A DNA stretch of 27,425 nt. Origin: JBGRPZ01 sp041725955. GTDB taxonomy: Bacteria; Bacteroidota; Bacteroidia; Bacteroidales; JBGRPZ01. The translations under genes were made by a program, and so were the position numbers. Under the pieces are notes generated by a model. It was not told the origin of the DNA and did no database searches. It was given only the letters and a program-made list of their open reading frames with translations. The DNA lies in the NCBI GenBank assembly GCA_041725955.1, contig JBGRQE010000112.1, positions 1 to 27,425 of the forward strand. The letters run 5' to 3'. Numbering within the stretch: position 1 is the first letter of the stretch; every line of letters starts with the position of its first letter. This document shows positions 17,541-25,847 of this stretch, piece by piece.

Positions 17541-17776
17541 TTTAAAACCGACTCAATACTATTTAACTCATCTTTCAACAAAACAACAGTATCAACACCA
17601 TCTCGTTCTAAATCGTTAAAATGAGTATATGCCCCTGCTGTTGTATAACCCCTTTCTTGAAAATCAAGAAATACGACTATTTCCTTCACTTGAATTTGAA
17701 CTTCATTGTACTTTTTTTGAACTGAACAACCCAAAAACATTAATTGAATAATTAAATATATTTTATAAATCATCAT
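17537..17776 (-). pseudogene. small lipoprotein, 3' end truncated by IS66
   Basis: The frame has 79 residues and begins with a lipoprotein signal peptide (MMIYKIYLIIQLMFLGC) whose lipobox gives Cys17. The rest (KEIVVFLDFQERGYTTAGAY, then VDTVVLLKDELNSIESVLK) matches no family I recognise. The stop codon is the TAA inside the IS66 terminal repeat, so the natural C-terminus has been lost and the original protein was longer. It is the last gene of a leftward set behind the RHS protein, and may have been part of its immunity or accessory module. Whether the remnant is still made is unknown. Confidence 0.65.
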
Positions 17777-17854
17777 TTCTAATATTGATATGTATTAAGA
17801 ATATATGATCTATTCATAATAGAACGTAAGCATCCCGGCTAGCTCAAATAAGGA

Positions 17855-18382
17855 TTATTCGAAAGTTCCTCCCAGCCAATTTATTTGCACTATCCCCCTA
17901 TTATTTAAACTCACATAATAAATATCTGAACCTTCATTTATACACACTTCAACAATAGCAGTATTATTTTTAAAATAAATTGGGACACTAATTACCGGAA
18001 GGATATCTTTTAAAGTAGCTGTATCATATATGCAGCTATAAAACTTACGTCTTAAAATATCTGAAGAGAACACCTCCTCCAAACTTTCATATTGAGTCAC
18101 AAACCCCACTGTATATTCAGTATTACCTATTCCAAAAGAATACTCTTTATACAATTCTTCTAATTCTGAATCAAATTCAAAAAAATGACGTTTATACTTA
18201 GAATCCAACAACAAAATAAATAGCAAATCAAATCTTTGACTTAACTCCTCTAGATTCGCAGTTTTGCTATACGCCAACTCAAAATCCTCATATCTAACGA
18301 GTTTTTCTTGTGCGATCCCTCTATGATAACAAATCATCATAGTAAGAATTAATACCATTATAAACAGTTTTACTTTTTCCAT
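17855..18382 (-). CDS. exported protein of unknown function; candidate immunity protein for the RHS toxin tip
   Basis: This 175-residue protein has an N-terminal signal peptide (hydrophobic core LFIMVLILTMMIC, likely cleavage near residue 25 after GIAQ). The mature part is acidic and has no family I recognise. It includes FEFDSELEELYKEYSF and a beta-rich end (AIVEVCINEGSDIYYVSLNN, then RGIVQINWLGG). It starts 16 bases after the stop of the RHS gene on the same strand, the normal place for the immunity gene of a polymorphic toxin. Export would put it in the periplasm, fitting a toxin acting there. Low GC (14 of 60 bases in the line 18121-18180) matches a recently acquired cassette. The immunity role is inferred from position only. 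Confidence 0.75.
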   Translation of the reverse strand: MEKVKLFIMVLILTMMICYHRGIAQEKLVRYEDFELAYSKTANLEELSQRFDLLFILLLDSKYKRHFFEFDSELEELYKEYSFGIGNTEYTVGFVTQYESLEEVFSSDILRRKFYSCIYDTATLKDILPVISVPIYFKNNTAIVEVCINEGSDIYYVSLNNRGIVQINWLGGTFE

Positions 18383-18398
18383 ATCTAAACTATTTTAT

Positions 18399-18938
18399 TT
18401 ACCAACCTAAAGGAATAGGAATCTGATATAAAGCTGGAGCTGATCCCCAATATCCAAGGGACATAGCCGTCCAATAAATATCACTTGCCTTCTTAAATTG
18501 ACCTGCACTCATATAAGTATTATAGGTGTATCTATAAGCAACTCTCTCAGAAAGCACTCGCTTAAAACTAGGTATCATAAAGTGATGATATCCATGAATC
18601 AATTCATGACCCGCAATGGCTTTAAAAGCTACATCATCTCCTAAAGCGTAGTATGGAGATACATGAAGGTGAGAATGACCTGCGCTAGAACTTTTCAAAT
18701 AGCCACCAACCATGTCTCCAGTTTTCATTTTAACATATTTACCTGTATTATTCATACCATACCCCTTACTTGTTTTTGTGGTAATCTTAGTAATATTATA
18801 ATCTCCCTGAGAAACTCCATACTCACCCTCCAACCTTGCTTTCAATATGTCATCATTTACTTGTGCTGTTGGACTTGTATTATAATTCTTCGCAATTTTT
18901 CCATAAGAACTCCCTTGAACTACAAACTCTTCAGTTTT
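18399..18938 (-). other. C-terminal toxin tip with HExxH zinc-binding motif (within RHS gene)
   Basis: This covers roughly the last 180 residues of the RHS protein, downstream of the Gly/Ala-rich segment. HELIH is encoded at 18594-18608, followed by GYHH, and Glu2320 lies 16 residues after the second motif histidine as a possible third ligand. Histidines at 2277, 2279 and 2281 (GHSHLHV) precede it. HExxH with a downstream Glu is the gluzincin-type pattern used by several metallopeptidase toxins. The exact domain boundary and family are not determined. Confidence 0.6.
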
Positions 18939-21900
18939 ACTTCCATCCCAAAAATTGTATCCATTTTTAGCATCAGTAATCCCACGAATCAATCCTCCAC
19001 TTATTGTCCCAACAGCACTTCCTTGTAATCCTTGATACATACCAGATTTTATACCTGATGATAAACTAGCTCCCGATAACCAAGAATTACCTGCTCCAGA
19101 AACAAAGCTGCTAGCGAATCCTGATGCCCCACCAATAATTGAACCTGCAGCAGTTCCACCAAAAGTCAGTCCTGATGATACAACTGTACCTATCCCATAT
19201 CCTGCAGCTCCTGCCGCTGCACCAACTCCAAAATATCCTAACCCATCCCAGAAATTGTCTATTTTGTTCGCATTCAACATTACATTCAGCAAGCCACCAA
19301 CAACCATCGCTTCAATAAAGAATTCCCCATTCTCATCCACCATCATCATAGGATTATTCCCCATGGCCATATATGGTGAAGAAGCCTGCAAAGCGGGATC
19401 TATGGCCCACCAACGCCCCACTTCAGCATCGTAATAACGGGCATGATGATCGTACCAGTTCAGGCCAAAATCATCCACTAATTCTTTTCCCGTATAAAGA
19501 TAATTATATTTCGTTTTGCTACTCAAGCCTTCTATTACCCCACCGTAAGGGTAATAGGCTGTTTCCTGCAATACATTTTCTTCTTCGTCAACAACAACTC
19601 GGGTGTGTCCAAGGTGGTCCTGCAAAGTATAGAAATAGGTCCCAAAGTCACTCTTCTTGGTTTTTGTTGCCTCTCTTGGTTCATAGTATCCTTCTTCGGT
19701 AAACACCTTGGCCAGTTTTCCGTTTACAAACAGGAACTCGCCCTGGTAATCGATGCGCTTTATTTCATTCTCGTCTTCATCGAAAATACTGCGGCGAAGC
19801 AGTGTTCCATCTGCCAAATACTGGTTTACAATCATTCCCTTGTCTGCTCTAATGGTATCGGGCAGATTAAAAATGTTGTAGCTAATGCGCAGCCTTTTGT
19901 ACTCGTCATACACCATATTGCCGTTAAGGTCATACTCGTAAGCAAAAGGTTTTGTAGGCTTTGGATCTTCCAGCTTGTGGGTTTTCAGTATGTTCTGCCT
20001 AATGGCAATGGTGTCCAGTTCGTTCACCAATCCATCTCCATTGGCATCGGAAAATACAAGTTCATCACCCTTGCGTTGTACGGCTTTGTGTGCTTCCCAC
20101 TTGTAACCCTTTTTATCGCGGGTTCTTGGCTTCAACAAATAATTATAACCAACTCCGTGCTGATCGTCCACATCAACCTTTCCGTCGTTATTGGTATCGC
20201 CGGGCCATACTGCAACTGTTTCGGTATTCTTGCGCCACAGCTTATGAATCTGGTTGCTGTAGTTGTAGTCATACTCAAAATGCTGGTACACATCTGCATC
20301 TTCCACACACAAGCTGTCGCGGCGCTTTAGCATGCTCAGGTTACCATTGCGGTCATACATGTAGCTGGTGGTGTAAGGATGATCTTTAGAATCTGCCTCC
20401 GACAGGTTCTTCCAGTTGTCGTAGCTAAAGCTGTAGGTATGGCGCTTTTTGCTGTAGCTTTTCCAGGCCACGGCACTCAAATTGCCATCGTAGCGGGGCT
20501 TGTTGTCGGTACCCCTCAGTGCTTTGTCATAGGCCAACTCCAGCTCAAACAACTTGTTGCTCTTGCTTTTTATGAACCTGTCCAGTTCATCGTAGGTGTA
20601 ATCTGTTTTTATCTTGCCATTGTGAACCTTCTTTTCTGCCAATGAGCCATCGTTGTTGTAGGCAAAACTGGAAAGTACTACGGTACTGGCACCATTCACT
20701 CCATGGTGCACGTTCAGCAGCTCTCCCGTTTGTCCATAGTCGTACTGGCGTAAACTGGAGTAATCCTTGCCATTAAAGGTCTTGTTCACCCTGGTTTCGG
20801 TCACCTTTCCGGTAAAGTCAAAGGTCGTATTCACCTTGTCAATGCCACCTGAATTGTTTTGCGACACCACTTCAACCACCTGGCCTTCTTCATCGTAATA
20901 ACTCACTGTTTTAATGAAGATATCACTGCCCAATATCCTGGTTTCACTACCTGTAATTCGCCCTATATTACTGCTTGCATGCTCCACAGAACAAGGATTC
21001 CCCTTGGCAAAATCAAAATCGTAATCATCATAGAATGTCCTGCTTAAAGTTACCTCTTTGCCCTCTGAAAGCTGACCGCTGACCGCTGATTTCTGGTCAT
21101 AATACCCCGTCTCAATCGGTCGATTCAACTCATCATACTTAATGTAAGTGGTCACTCCTTTGGCATCCGTTTCATGTATCAATCTGTCCAGATCGTCATA
21201 CTCCATTGTGATGCTTCCAGCCCCGGGGATTTCCTTTTTCACCAGGCGATTGCGCTTGTCGTAAAGAAACTTGTACACGTAATTGCTTTTGCTGATGTCT
21301 CCCTTTGCCTGAGGCGGAACAATGGCCCTAAGGTTTCCGTAATCGTCATACACATAGTCGGTAATCAATGAGGAAGCTTGAGTCGGATCTCCAGTGCTGT
21401 ATGACGATACCGCAGCCTTTCTCACCACCTGTCCGGCCATGTTTTTATAGACTATATTGGTAATGCCTTCGTAGTAAACAGCTGTTTTAAACAGTGTGCC
21501 TTTCTCGTATGTTTTTTTGATGAAGTTTTCAGAGTTTAGATCTACTTCCCAGGATGATATGCTTCTTTCATTCATCTTATAATGGCTGCGGGTTGGACGC
21601 TTTTTCAGGGAATAATCTTCTCCGAATTTTCCCTGTTTGTCTACCCTGTTAAAGGCATCGAAGCTGCTCTCTGCCTTGTAGGCATTGCCATACTTCTCCT
21701 TCAGCAATTCCTCCCAATTCTTCTTGTATTTGGAATCGCTCAATAGGGGCAAACTTCTGTATTGAACTGGTTGTCGACCCAGGCTATCGTACTGGAAAGA
21801 TTGCAGCAAGCTGTATTGCTGCGGCAAAACATTTAAGGCCAGTTGCTGCACTCTTCTGCCCAGGGCATCCTGGTATTCTATGCTGGCTGATGCAATCTCA

Positions 21901-24900
21901 GGATTGTTTTTGTCGCTCAAACGTGCTCCTTCCTTTTTGAATCCATAGCTGGCAATGAAGTTTTTCCCTGCCGATGACAGTCCTTCGGTTTTGGAAGCGG
22001 TATAGCCACCCACCACAAAGGTTTCACCAATCACCATTTGTCCAATGCCAAGCCTTTCGGAACTGGTGGTTTCCTGCCCCACTTTTCCATACTGGTACTC
22101 GTAGGCTTTCACCAGGTTTTTATCATGATCGCGCAGCATGTGCAGTCGCCCAAAGCTGTCATATTCAAAATGTGCCTTGTAGCCATTGGCATCGGTTTGA
22201 TCGGTTATGAATCCCTGGGGCGAATAATTGGCCGATGAAATCACCGACTTGTTCAGCTTCTCTCTCAAATCATCGGGTTTGCCATTTCGAATATCATCAT
22301 ATGTGGCATTTTGTACACTTAGCTCCAAAAAGCCATCCTTGTAACGATAGGCTGTTGGTATGCCATCTCTGCCATGTGCCTGCAGAATCCTCCCCTTGCT
22401 ATCAAACTTGTCGTAGGTAAGCATGGTTTCATATTCATTATTGATCCAGCTCTTCAACTCCTTTGGCAAACGGGTATTTTCATCGAAGATCACCTGGCTG
22501 CCCGATAACTGTTTGCCATTTTTAAACACCTCCTGCTTCTGTGTGCTGTACCATGGATATGTATCATAGACAGGATAGCTTCCTCCCGTTTGTCCCCCTG
22601 TATCATCCTTGTCATCTTCAATGATTTCATCTTTGGCTGTGCTTTTTGTGCCTCCTGATTTTCGCCCCCGAAATACCAGGTAGGAAGCTTCGGTTTTCCA
22701 AACTTCCCCGGTATTTAGATTCTTTTCCCAGCTTACTTCCGGCAAGAGCATATGAATGTTAGAATAGCGTTCTATCCCCGACTCTTTCTCCACCTTGTCC
22801 TTTTCGGTAACATAGCTGGTGCTTTTTACCTTGTTCAAACGCAAAGTCTGATAGTCTATGCGGTAAGGAACTATGTACTTGGCATCGTCGGCTTCAACAT
22901 ATGATTCCGACACAACCAAAGGCTGCTTTTTGGCATTATAGCTTTCAAGTTCAACAATCGAATATTTATATTCCTCAAGAACAGACAGTTTTCCTTTTAA
23001 GTTGTAGCTTTCCTTGCGAAGGATTCTTCCTCTTAGCTGATCTCTTTCTGTGGGTTTGCCAACATTAGCTTGAAACTGAGTCACCAATTTCTCCTTATAG
23101 TTGATCTTACAATTGAAGAAACCTTTAGGACGTACTTGATTGATATGGTGCAAATAAAATTTTAGAAATTCCAGGGAACTTGTTTCTTCAGGATCTCCTC
23201 CTGTATCAACCCAATACTCCAGGACTCCTTCATATATGACCGGATATGTCTTTTGGATAACATGAAGAAAATACCCGATATCTTTATAGTTATTTTGAAT
23301 ACGTTTATTTTGATCAGGATCGTTCCAATCTATAAATACACTTTCAAACTCTTCTTTTAGAAAAGTGGCACCTTGCAGTTTGTTGTTGTAATGCCGGGCA
23401 CTTGTAAAATACATACTGGTCTTCGTGCCTGCGTTTTCTACTATTGCATTATTGTAACCAAATGTTGCCCCTTGTGTAAAAAGCTGTTCTGTTCTTCCCC
23501 AGGGACTCAATCCAAATTTGAATTCTCCTATTGGATAGATATTGGCAGTATTCCCGTAAGGCGCTGTTTTGCCTTTGTAGCTATAGTTTACCTGGTTGAT
23601 TCTCTTTTTTCCATCCTTCACAATGGAACGTTTCAAAATTGCCCCTTCATATGTGGCATCGTAAACAAAACGGGTATGTGCACCTGTGGCATTTTGCATG
23701 CCAACTAAAATTCCGTTGGTTATGGTAGTGTCGCGAAGGGCATGTTCATCCTGATATCCTGCTGAATTTCCTCTGTTACTTCTTCTTTCTTTTTCAATTG
23801 CTAAAAGCGAATAATAATTGGGCTGATCTCCAATAGCGAAAAAGGACTGAAAGCTTGAATAATTGATATAGTATCCCAGGTGATTCTGCATTTGGGAATT
23901 GATCTCAGGCAAGAATTCCGGTTTGTGATATTCAAAGGAAAACAAGCTTAGGGTATCCGTAGCAAACCTGTCCAATTCTTTAATATTGCATAAGAAATAC
24001 CTCGTTCTTACATCAACATGAACATCTTCTGCATTCTCATTGGAGTTGTTGTCAGAACTTTCTATGGGCTTCATAGAGGTACTTCTTCTGTACACAGGGC
24101 GATCGTCAAGAAGTACATTCGACGGTGATGTTATTTTAGATTTACTGGCATTGTATTCTAAATCGAATTTCTTCAATATGGATTTCCTGTCCTTGCCGTA
24201 CAGTAGCAATTCTGTAATTCGCTTGTTGGATTCTTCTGGTGAATATTCAAAAACTGCTTTCCCTGAACTACAAGCAATTGCTGTTAACCGTTTAGGTTCA
24301 AATATTTTTACCGTGGTTTGCTTCGATGTAAAAACTTGCAACAAATGATCCATGTCCTCTGGAACCCTGCTTACGGATATATTTTTTCCTCCATCAACAA
24401 ACTCATAATAGTTTAGTGCGTTATCCAAAACAACATCCATTGTTCTTGCCTGTGTATCCACTCTGTCATTGTCTGTCTCATATGAGTATGTCACAACATC
24501 GGCATTAAATGGCAATATGATTCTTTTCAGGTACCAGGTAGATGTAAAGGCATCATCTTCCTCCATCCAGCTATCCATATAAACATGAGGTTCATACTTC
24601 CAGTCTGCACTGTAAATCAAATCTTTTACCCGCTTGTTTCGTGCCTCGGAAATGGTGCTTTCTGTGCTGAAGATCTGCTTCTCCAAATACTGGTCGTACA
24701 TACCAAACTCATAACATGCACCTGAAGAGGTGGTAATTACAAAGCCTTTCAATTGTCCCTTGGTGATATAGGTTTGGATGTCAATATCTGCATCGCAATG
24801 CACAATGGGTTTGCCGGCTCTATCGGGCAGGTAAAAACTTCCCGACAGGCCTGGCGCACTAAAAAGGTACTTGTCGGGTTCAGTATCCCAAACTTCGTCA

Positions 24901-25505
24901 CCTTTGCCATTTACCTTTTTCAAGATCTTCTCAAAGCTTTTTTGGTTCTCATTGTAATCCGTTGGGAGATTGTTGTGCCAAAAGCCAAAAACATCAATAT
25001 CATCTTTTTGCTTCCTGGTATGTTTCGAGGTCCATATTCTTCTTTTCAGTTCCCCTTTAAACTCATCAGGATACCCCCGAACAATACGTGCAACAGCACC
25101 TCCACCCTGCAAATTCCAGCTCATGCCAAGGGGACCGTTTTTCTCGTTCACTTTCACCCCATTGCTCTGGTACACCAGCCCAATGGGAATGCTCATGCCC
25201 TGTGCAGGCAGTGTGTACAAGGGTATGCTCACATTCACAGCACCGGTATAGAGGTTGGGGCTTGCAGTAGCATTGCGCACCAGCGAGGCCGCCGTTGGCG
25301 ATGGCATTATGGGCATGGAGACCGGGGCCAAACCTGAACTGCCCTGCGTACCACTTCCTCCCGAGGCTGATTTGGTAGTGCTTAATGCGGATTTCTTCTT
25401 TTTTAGCAAGCTGTCTTGCCTTGTCTGTAGCTGCTGTGCCTGTGCAAAAATGGTGCAGAGGCATAGGCAGATGGTGAGGGGAATGGTTAGTAATTGTTTG
25501 TTCAT
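18399..25505 (-). CDS. secreted RHS-repeat polymorphic toxin with putative zinc metallopeptidase C-terminal tip
   Basis: This is a 2368-residue secreted RHS protein. The chosen ATG at 25505 starts a good signal peptide (MNKQLLTIPLTICLCLCTIF then AQAQ); the frame extends 23 codons further to 25574. After a Ser/Gly-rich linker comes an SpvB-like start (NLYTGAVNVSIPLYTL). Next is a long YD-repeat shell with many YDDYGNL, YDELNRPI and YDRNGNL motifs (clear from about 1100 to 1980). Two dockerin-like calcium loops interrupt it at 1770-1781 and 1820-1831. The RHS core motif lies at about 1984-2060 (YYPYG, LYTGKELVDDFGLNWYD, ARYYD, GRWWAIDP, GNNPMMMVDENG). A Gly/Ala-rich stretch (about 2060-2190) leads to a tip with HELIH at 2300-2304 and Glu2320, a zincin-like zinc site. 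In this family the shell encloses the toxin and releases it after self-cleavage. The substrate is unknown. Confidence 0.93.
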   Translation of the reverse strand: MNKQLLTIPLTICLCLCTIFAQAQQLQTRQDSLLKKKKSALSTTKSASGGSGTQGSSGLAPVSMPIMPSPTAASLVRNATASPNLYTGAVNVSIPLYTLPAQGMSIPIGLVYQSNGVKVNEKNGPLGMSWNLQGGGAVARIVRGYPDEFKGELKRRIWTSKHTRKQKDDIDVFGFWHNNLPTDYNENQKSFEKILKKVNGKGDEVWDTEPDKYLFSAPGLSGSFYLPDRAGKPIVHCDADIDIQTYITKGQLKGFVITTSSGACYEFGMYDQYLEKQIFSTESTISEARNKRVKDLIYSADWKYEPHVYMDSWMEEDDAFTSTWYLKRIILPFNADVVTYSYETDNDRVDTQARTMDVVLDNALNYYEFVDGGKNISVSRVPEDMDHLLQVFTSKQTTVKIFEPKRLTAIACSSGKAVFEYSPEESNKRITELLLYGKDRKSILKKFDLEYNASKSKITSPSNVLLDDRPVYRRSTSMKPIESSDNNSNENAEDVHVDVRTRYFLCNIKELDRFATDTLSLFSFEYHKPEFLPEINSQMQNHLGYYINYSSFQSFFAIGDQPNYYSLLAIEKERRSNRGNSAGYQDEHALRDTTITNGILVGMQNATGAHTRFVYDATYEGAILKRSIVKDGKKRINQVNYSYKGKTAPYGNTANIYPIGEFKFGLSPWGRTEQLFTQGATFGYNNAIVENAGTKTSMYFTSARHYNNKLQGATFLKEEFESVFIDWNDPDQNKRIQNNYKDIGYFLHVIQKTYPVIYEGVLEYWVDTGGDPEETSSLEFLKFYLHHINQVRPKGFFNCKINYKEKLVTQFQANVGKPTERDQLRGRILRKESYNLKGKLSVLEEYKYSIVELESYNAKKQPLVVSESYVEADDAKYIVPYRIDYQTLRLNKVKSTSYVTEKDKVEKESGIERYSNIHMLLPEVSWEKNLNTGEVWKTEASYLVFRGRKSGGTKSTAKDEIIEDDKDDTGGQTGGSYPVYDTYPWYSTQKQEVFKNGKQLSGSQVIFDENTRLPKELKSWINNEYETMLTYDKFDSKGRILQAHGRDGIPTAYRYKDGFLELSVQNATYDDIRNGKPDDLREKLNKSVISSANYSPQGFITDQTDANGYKAHFEYDSFGRLHMLRDHDKNLVKAYEYQYGKVGQETTSSERLGIGQMVIGETFVVGGYTASKTEGLSSAGKNFIASYGFKKEGARLSDKNNPEIASASIEYQDALGRRVQQLALNVLPQQYSLLQSFQYDSLGRQPVQYRSLPLLSDSKYKKNWEELLKEKYGNAYKAESSFDAFNRVDKQGKFGEDYSLKKRPTRSHYKMNERSISSWEVDLNSENFIKKTYEKGTLFKTAVYYEGITNIVYKNMAGQVVRKAAVSSYSTGDPTQASSLITDYVYDDYGNLRAIVPPQAKGDISKSNYVYKFLYDKRNRLVKKEIPGAGSITMEYDDLDRLIHETDAKGVTTYIKYDELNRPIETGYYDQKSAVSGQLSEGKEVTLSRTFYDDYDFDFAKGNPCSVEHASSNIGRITGSETRILGSDIFIKTVSYYDEEGQVVEVVSQNNSGGIDKVNTTFDFTGKVTETRVNKTFNGKDYSSLRQYDYGQTGELLNVHHGVNGASTVVLSSFAYNNDGSLAEKKVHNGKIKTDYTYDELDRFIKSKSNKLFELELAYDKALRGTDNKPRYDGNLSAVAWKSYSKKRHTYSFSYDNWKNLSEADSKDHPYTTSYMYDRNGNLSMLKRRDSLCVEDADVYQHFEYDYNYSNQIHKLWRKNTETVAVWPGDTNNDGKVDVDDQHGVGYNYLLKPRTRDKKGYKWEAHKAVQRKGDELVFSDANGDGLVNELDTIAIRQNILKTHKLEDPKPTKPFAYEYDLNGNMVYDEYKRLRISYNIFNLPDTIRADKGMIVNQYLADGTLLRRSIFDEDENEIKRIDYQGEFLFVNGKLAKVFTEEGYYEPREATKTKKSDFGTYFYTLQDHLGHTRVVVDEEENVLQETAYYPYGGVIEGLSSKTKYNYLYTGKELVDDFGLNWYDHHARYYDAEVGRWWAIDPALQASSPYMAMGNNPMMMVDENGEFFIEAMVVGGLLNVMLNANKIDNFWDGLGYFGVGAAAGAAGYGIGTVVSSGLTFGGTAAGSIIGGASGFASSFVSGAGNSWLSGASLSSGIKSGMYQGLQGSAVGTISGGLIRGITDAKNGYNFWDGSKTEEFVVQGSSYGKIAKNYNTSPTAQVNDDILKARLEGEYGVSQGDYNITKITTKTSKGYGMNNTGKYVKMKTGDMVGGYLKSSSAGHSHLHVSPYYALGDDVAFKAIAGHELIHGYHHFMIPSFKRVLSERVAYRYTYNTYMSAGQFKKASDIYWTAMSLGYWGSAPALYQIPIPLGW
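20010..20200 (-). other. dockerin-like duplicated calcium-binding loops inside the RHS shell
   Basis: Two segments, GDTNNDGKVDVDDQ (loop from Asp1770) and DANGDGLVNELDTIAIRQNIL (loop from Asp1820), fit the DxNxDGxVxxxD pattern of type I dockerin and EF-hand-like calcium loops. They are 50 residues apart. The first is preceded by VWPGD, and the surrounding sequence on both sides is YD-repeat. This is a domain inserted into an RHS repeat array. Confidence 0.7.
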
Positions 25506-25618
25506 TTTGATCTTCCATTTAATATTGGAGAGTGTCATTGCCTTTGTTTTCCTGTAAAGGATTTTACTCATCAATTTGTCTAAATCGTGCTTATGAGTCT
25601 GATAAGTTTCTTGAAGGT

Positions 25619-25847
25619 TTCATCCGAGACCGGATGGAGCTTTAAAGCTTCCAGAAACCTTCATCCGAGACCGGATGGAGCTTTAAAGCTTCCAGAAACC
25701 TCCATCCGAAACCGGATGGAGCTTCAAAGCTTCCAAAAACCTTCATCCGAAGCCGGATGGAGCTTCAAAGCTTCCAGAAACCTCCATCCGAAGCCGGATG
25801 GAGCTTTCAAGCTTCCAAAAACCTTCATCCGAAGCCGGATGGAGCTT
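25619..25847. repeat. tandem array of six degenerate 41-bp palindromic repeats
   Basis: Units start at 25619, 25660, 25701, 25742, 25783 and 25824; the last is cut short at GAGCTT (25847). Each full unit carries two inverted repeats: CATCCG, a 4-base spacer (AGAC, AAAC or AAGC) and CGGATG; then a near-perfect AGCTTTAAAGCTT palindrome (changed to AGCTTCAAAGCTT or AGCTTTCAAGCTT in some units). There are no unique spacers. The array fills the gap between the DUF6261-like gene and the RHS gene, and its end overlaps the stop codon of the former (25846-25848). Confidence 0.95.

Noticed and set aside
19605..20330. 241-codon plus-strand frame
   Set aside because: It lies entirely antisense within the RHS gene, whose long frame and domain motifs are clear.
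25619..25847. CRISPR array
   Set aside because: The repeats are directly abutting with no unique spacers, and no cas gene is present.
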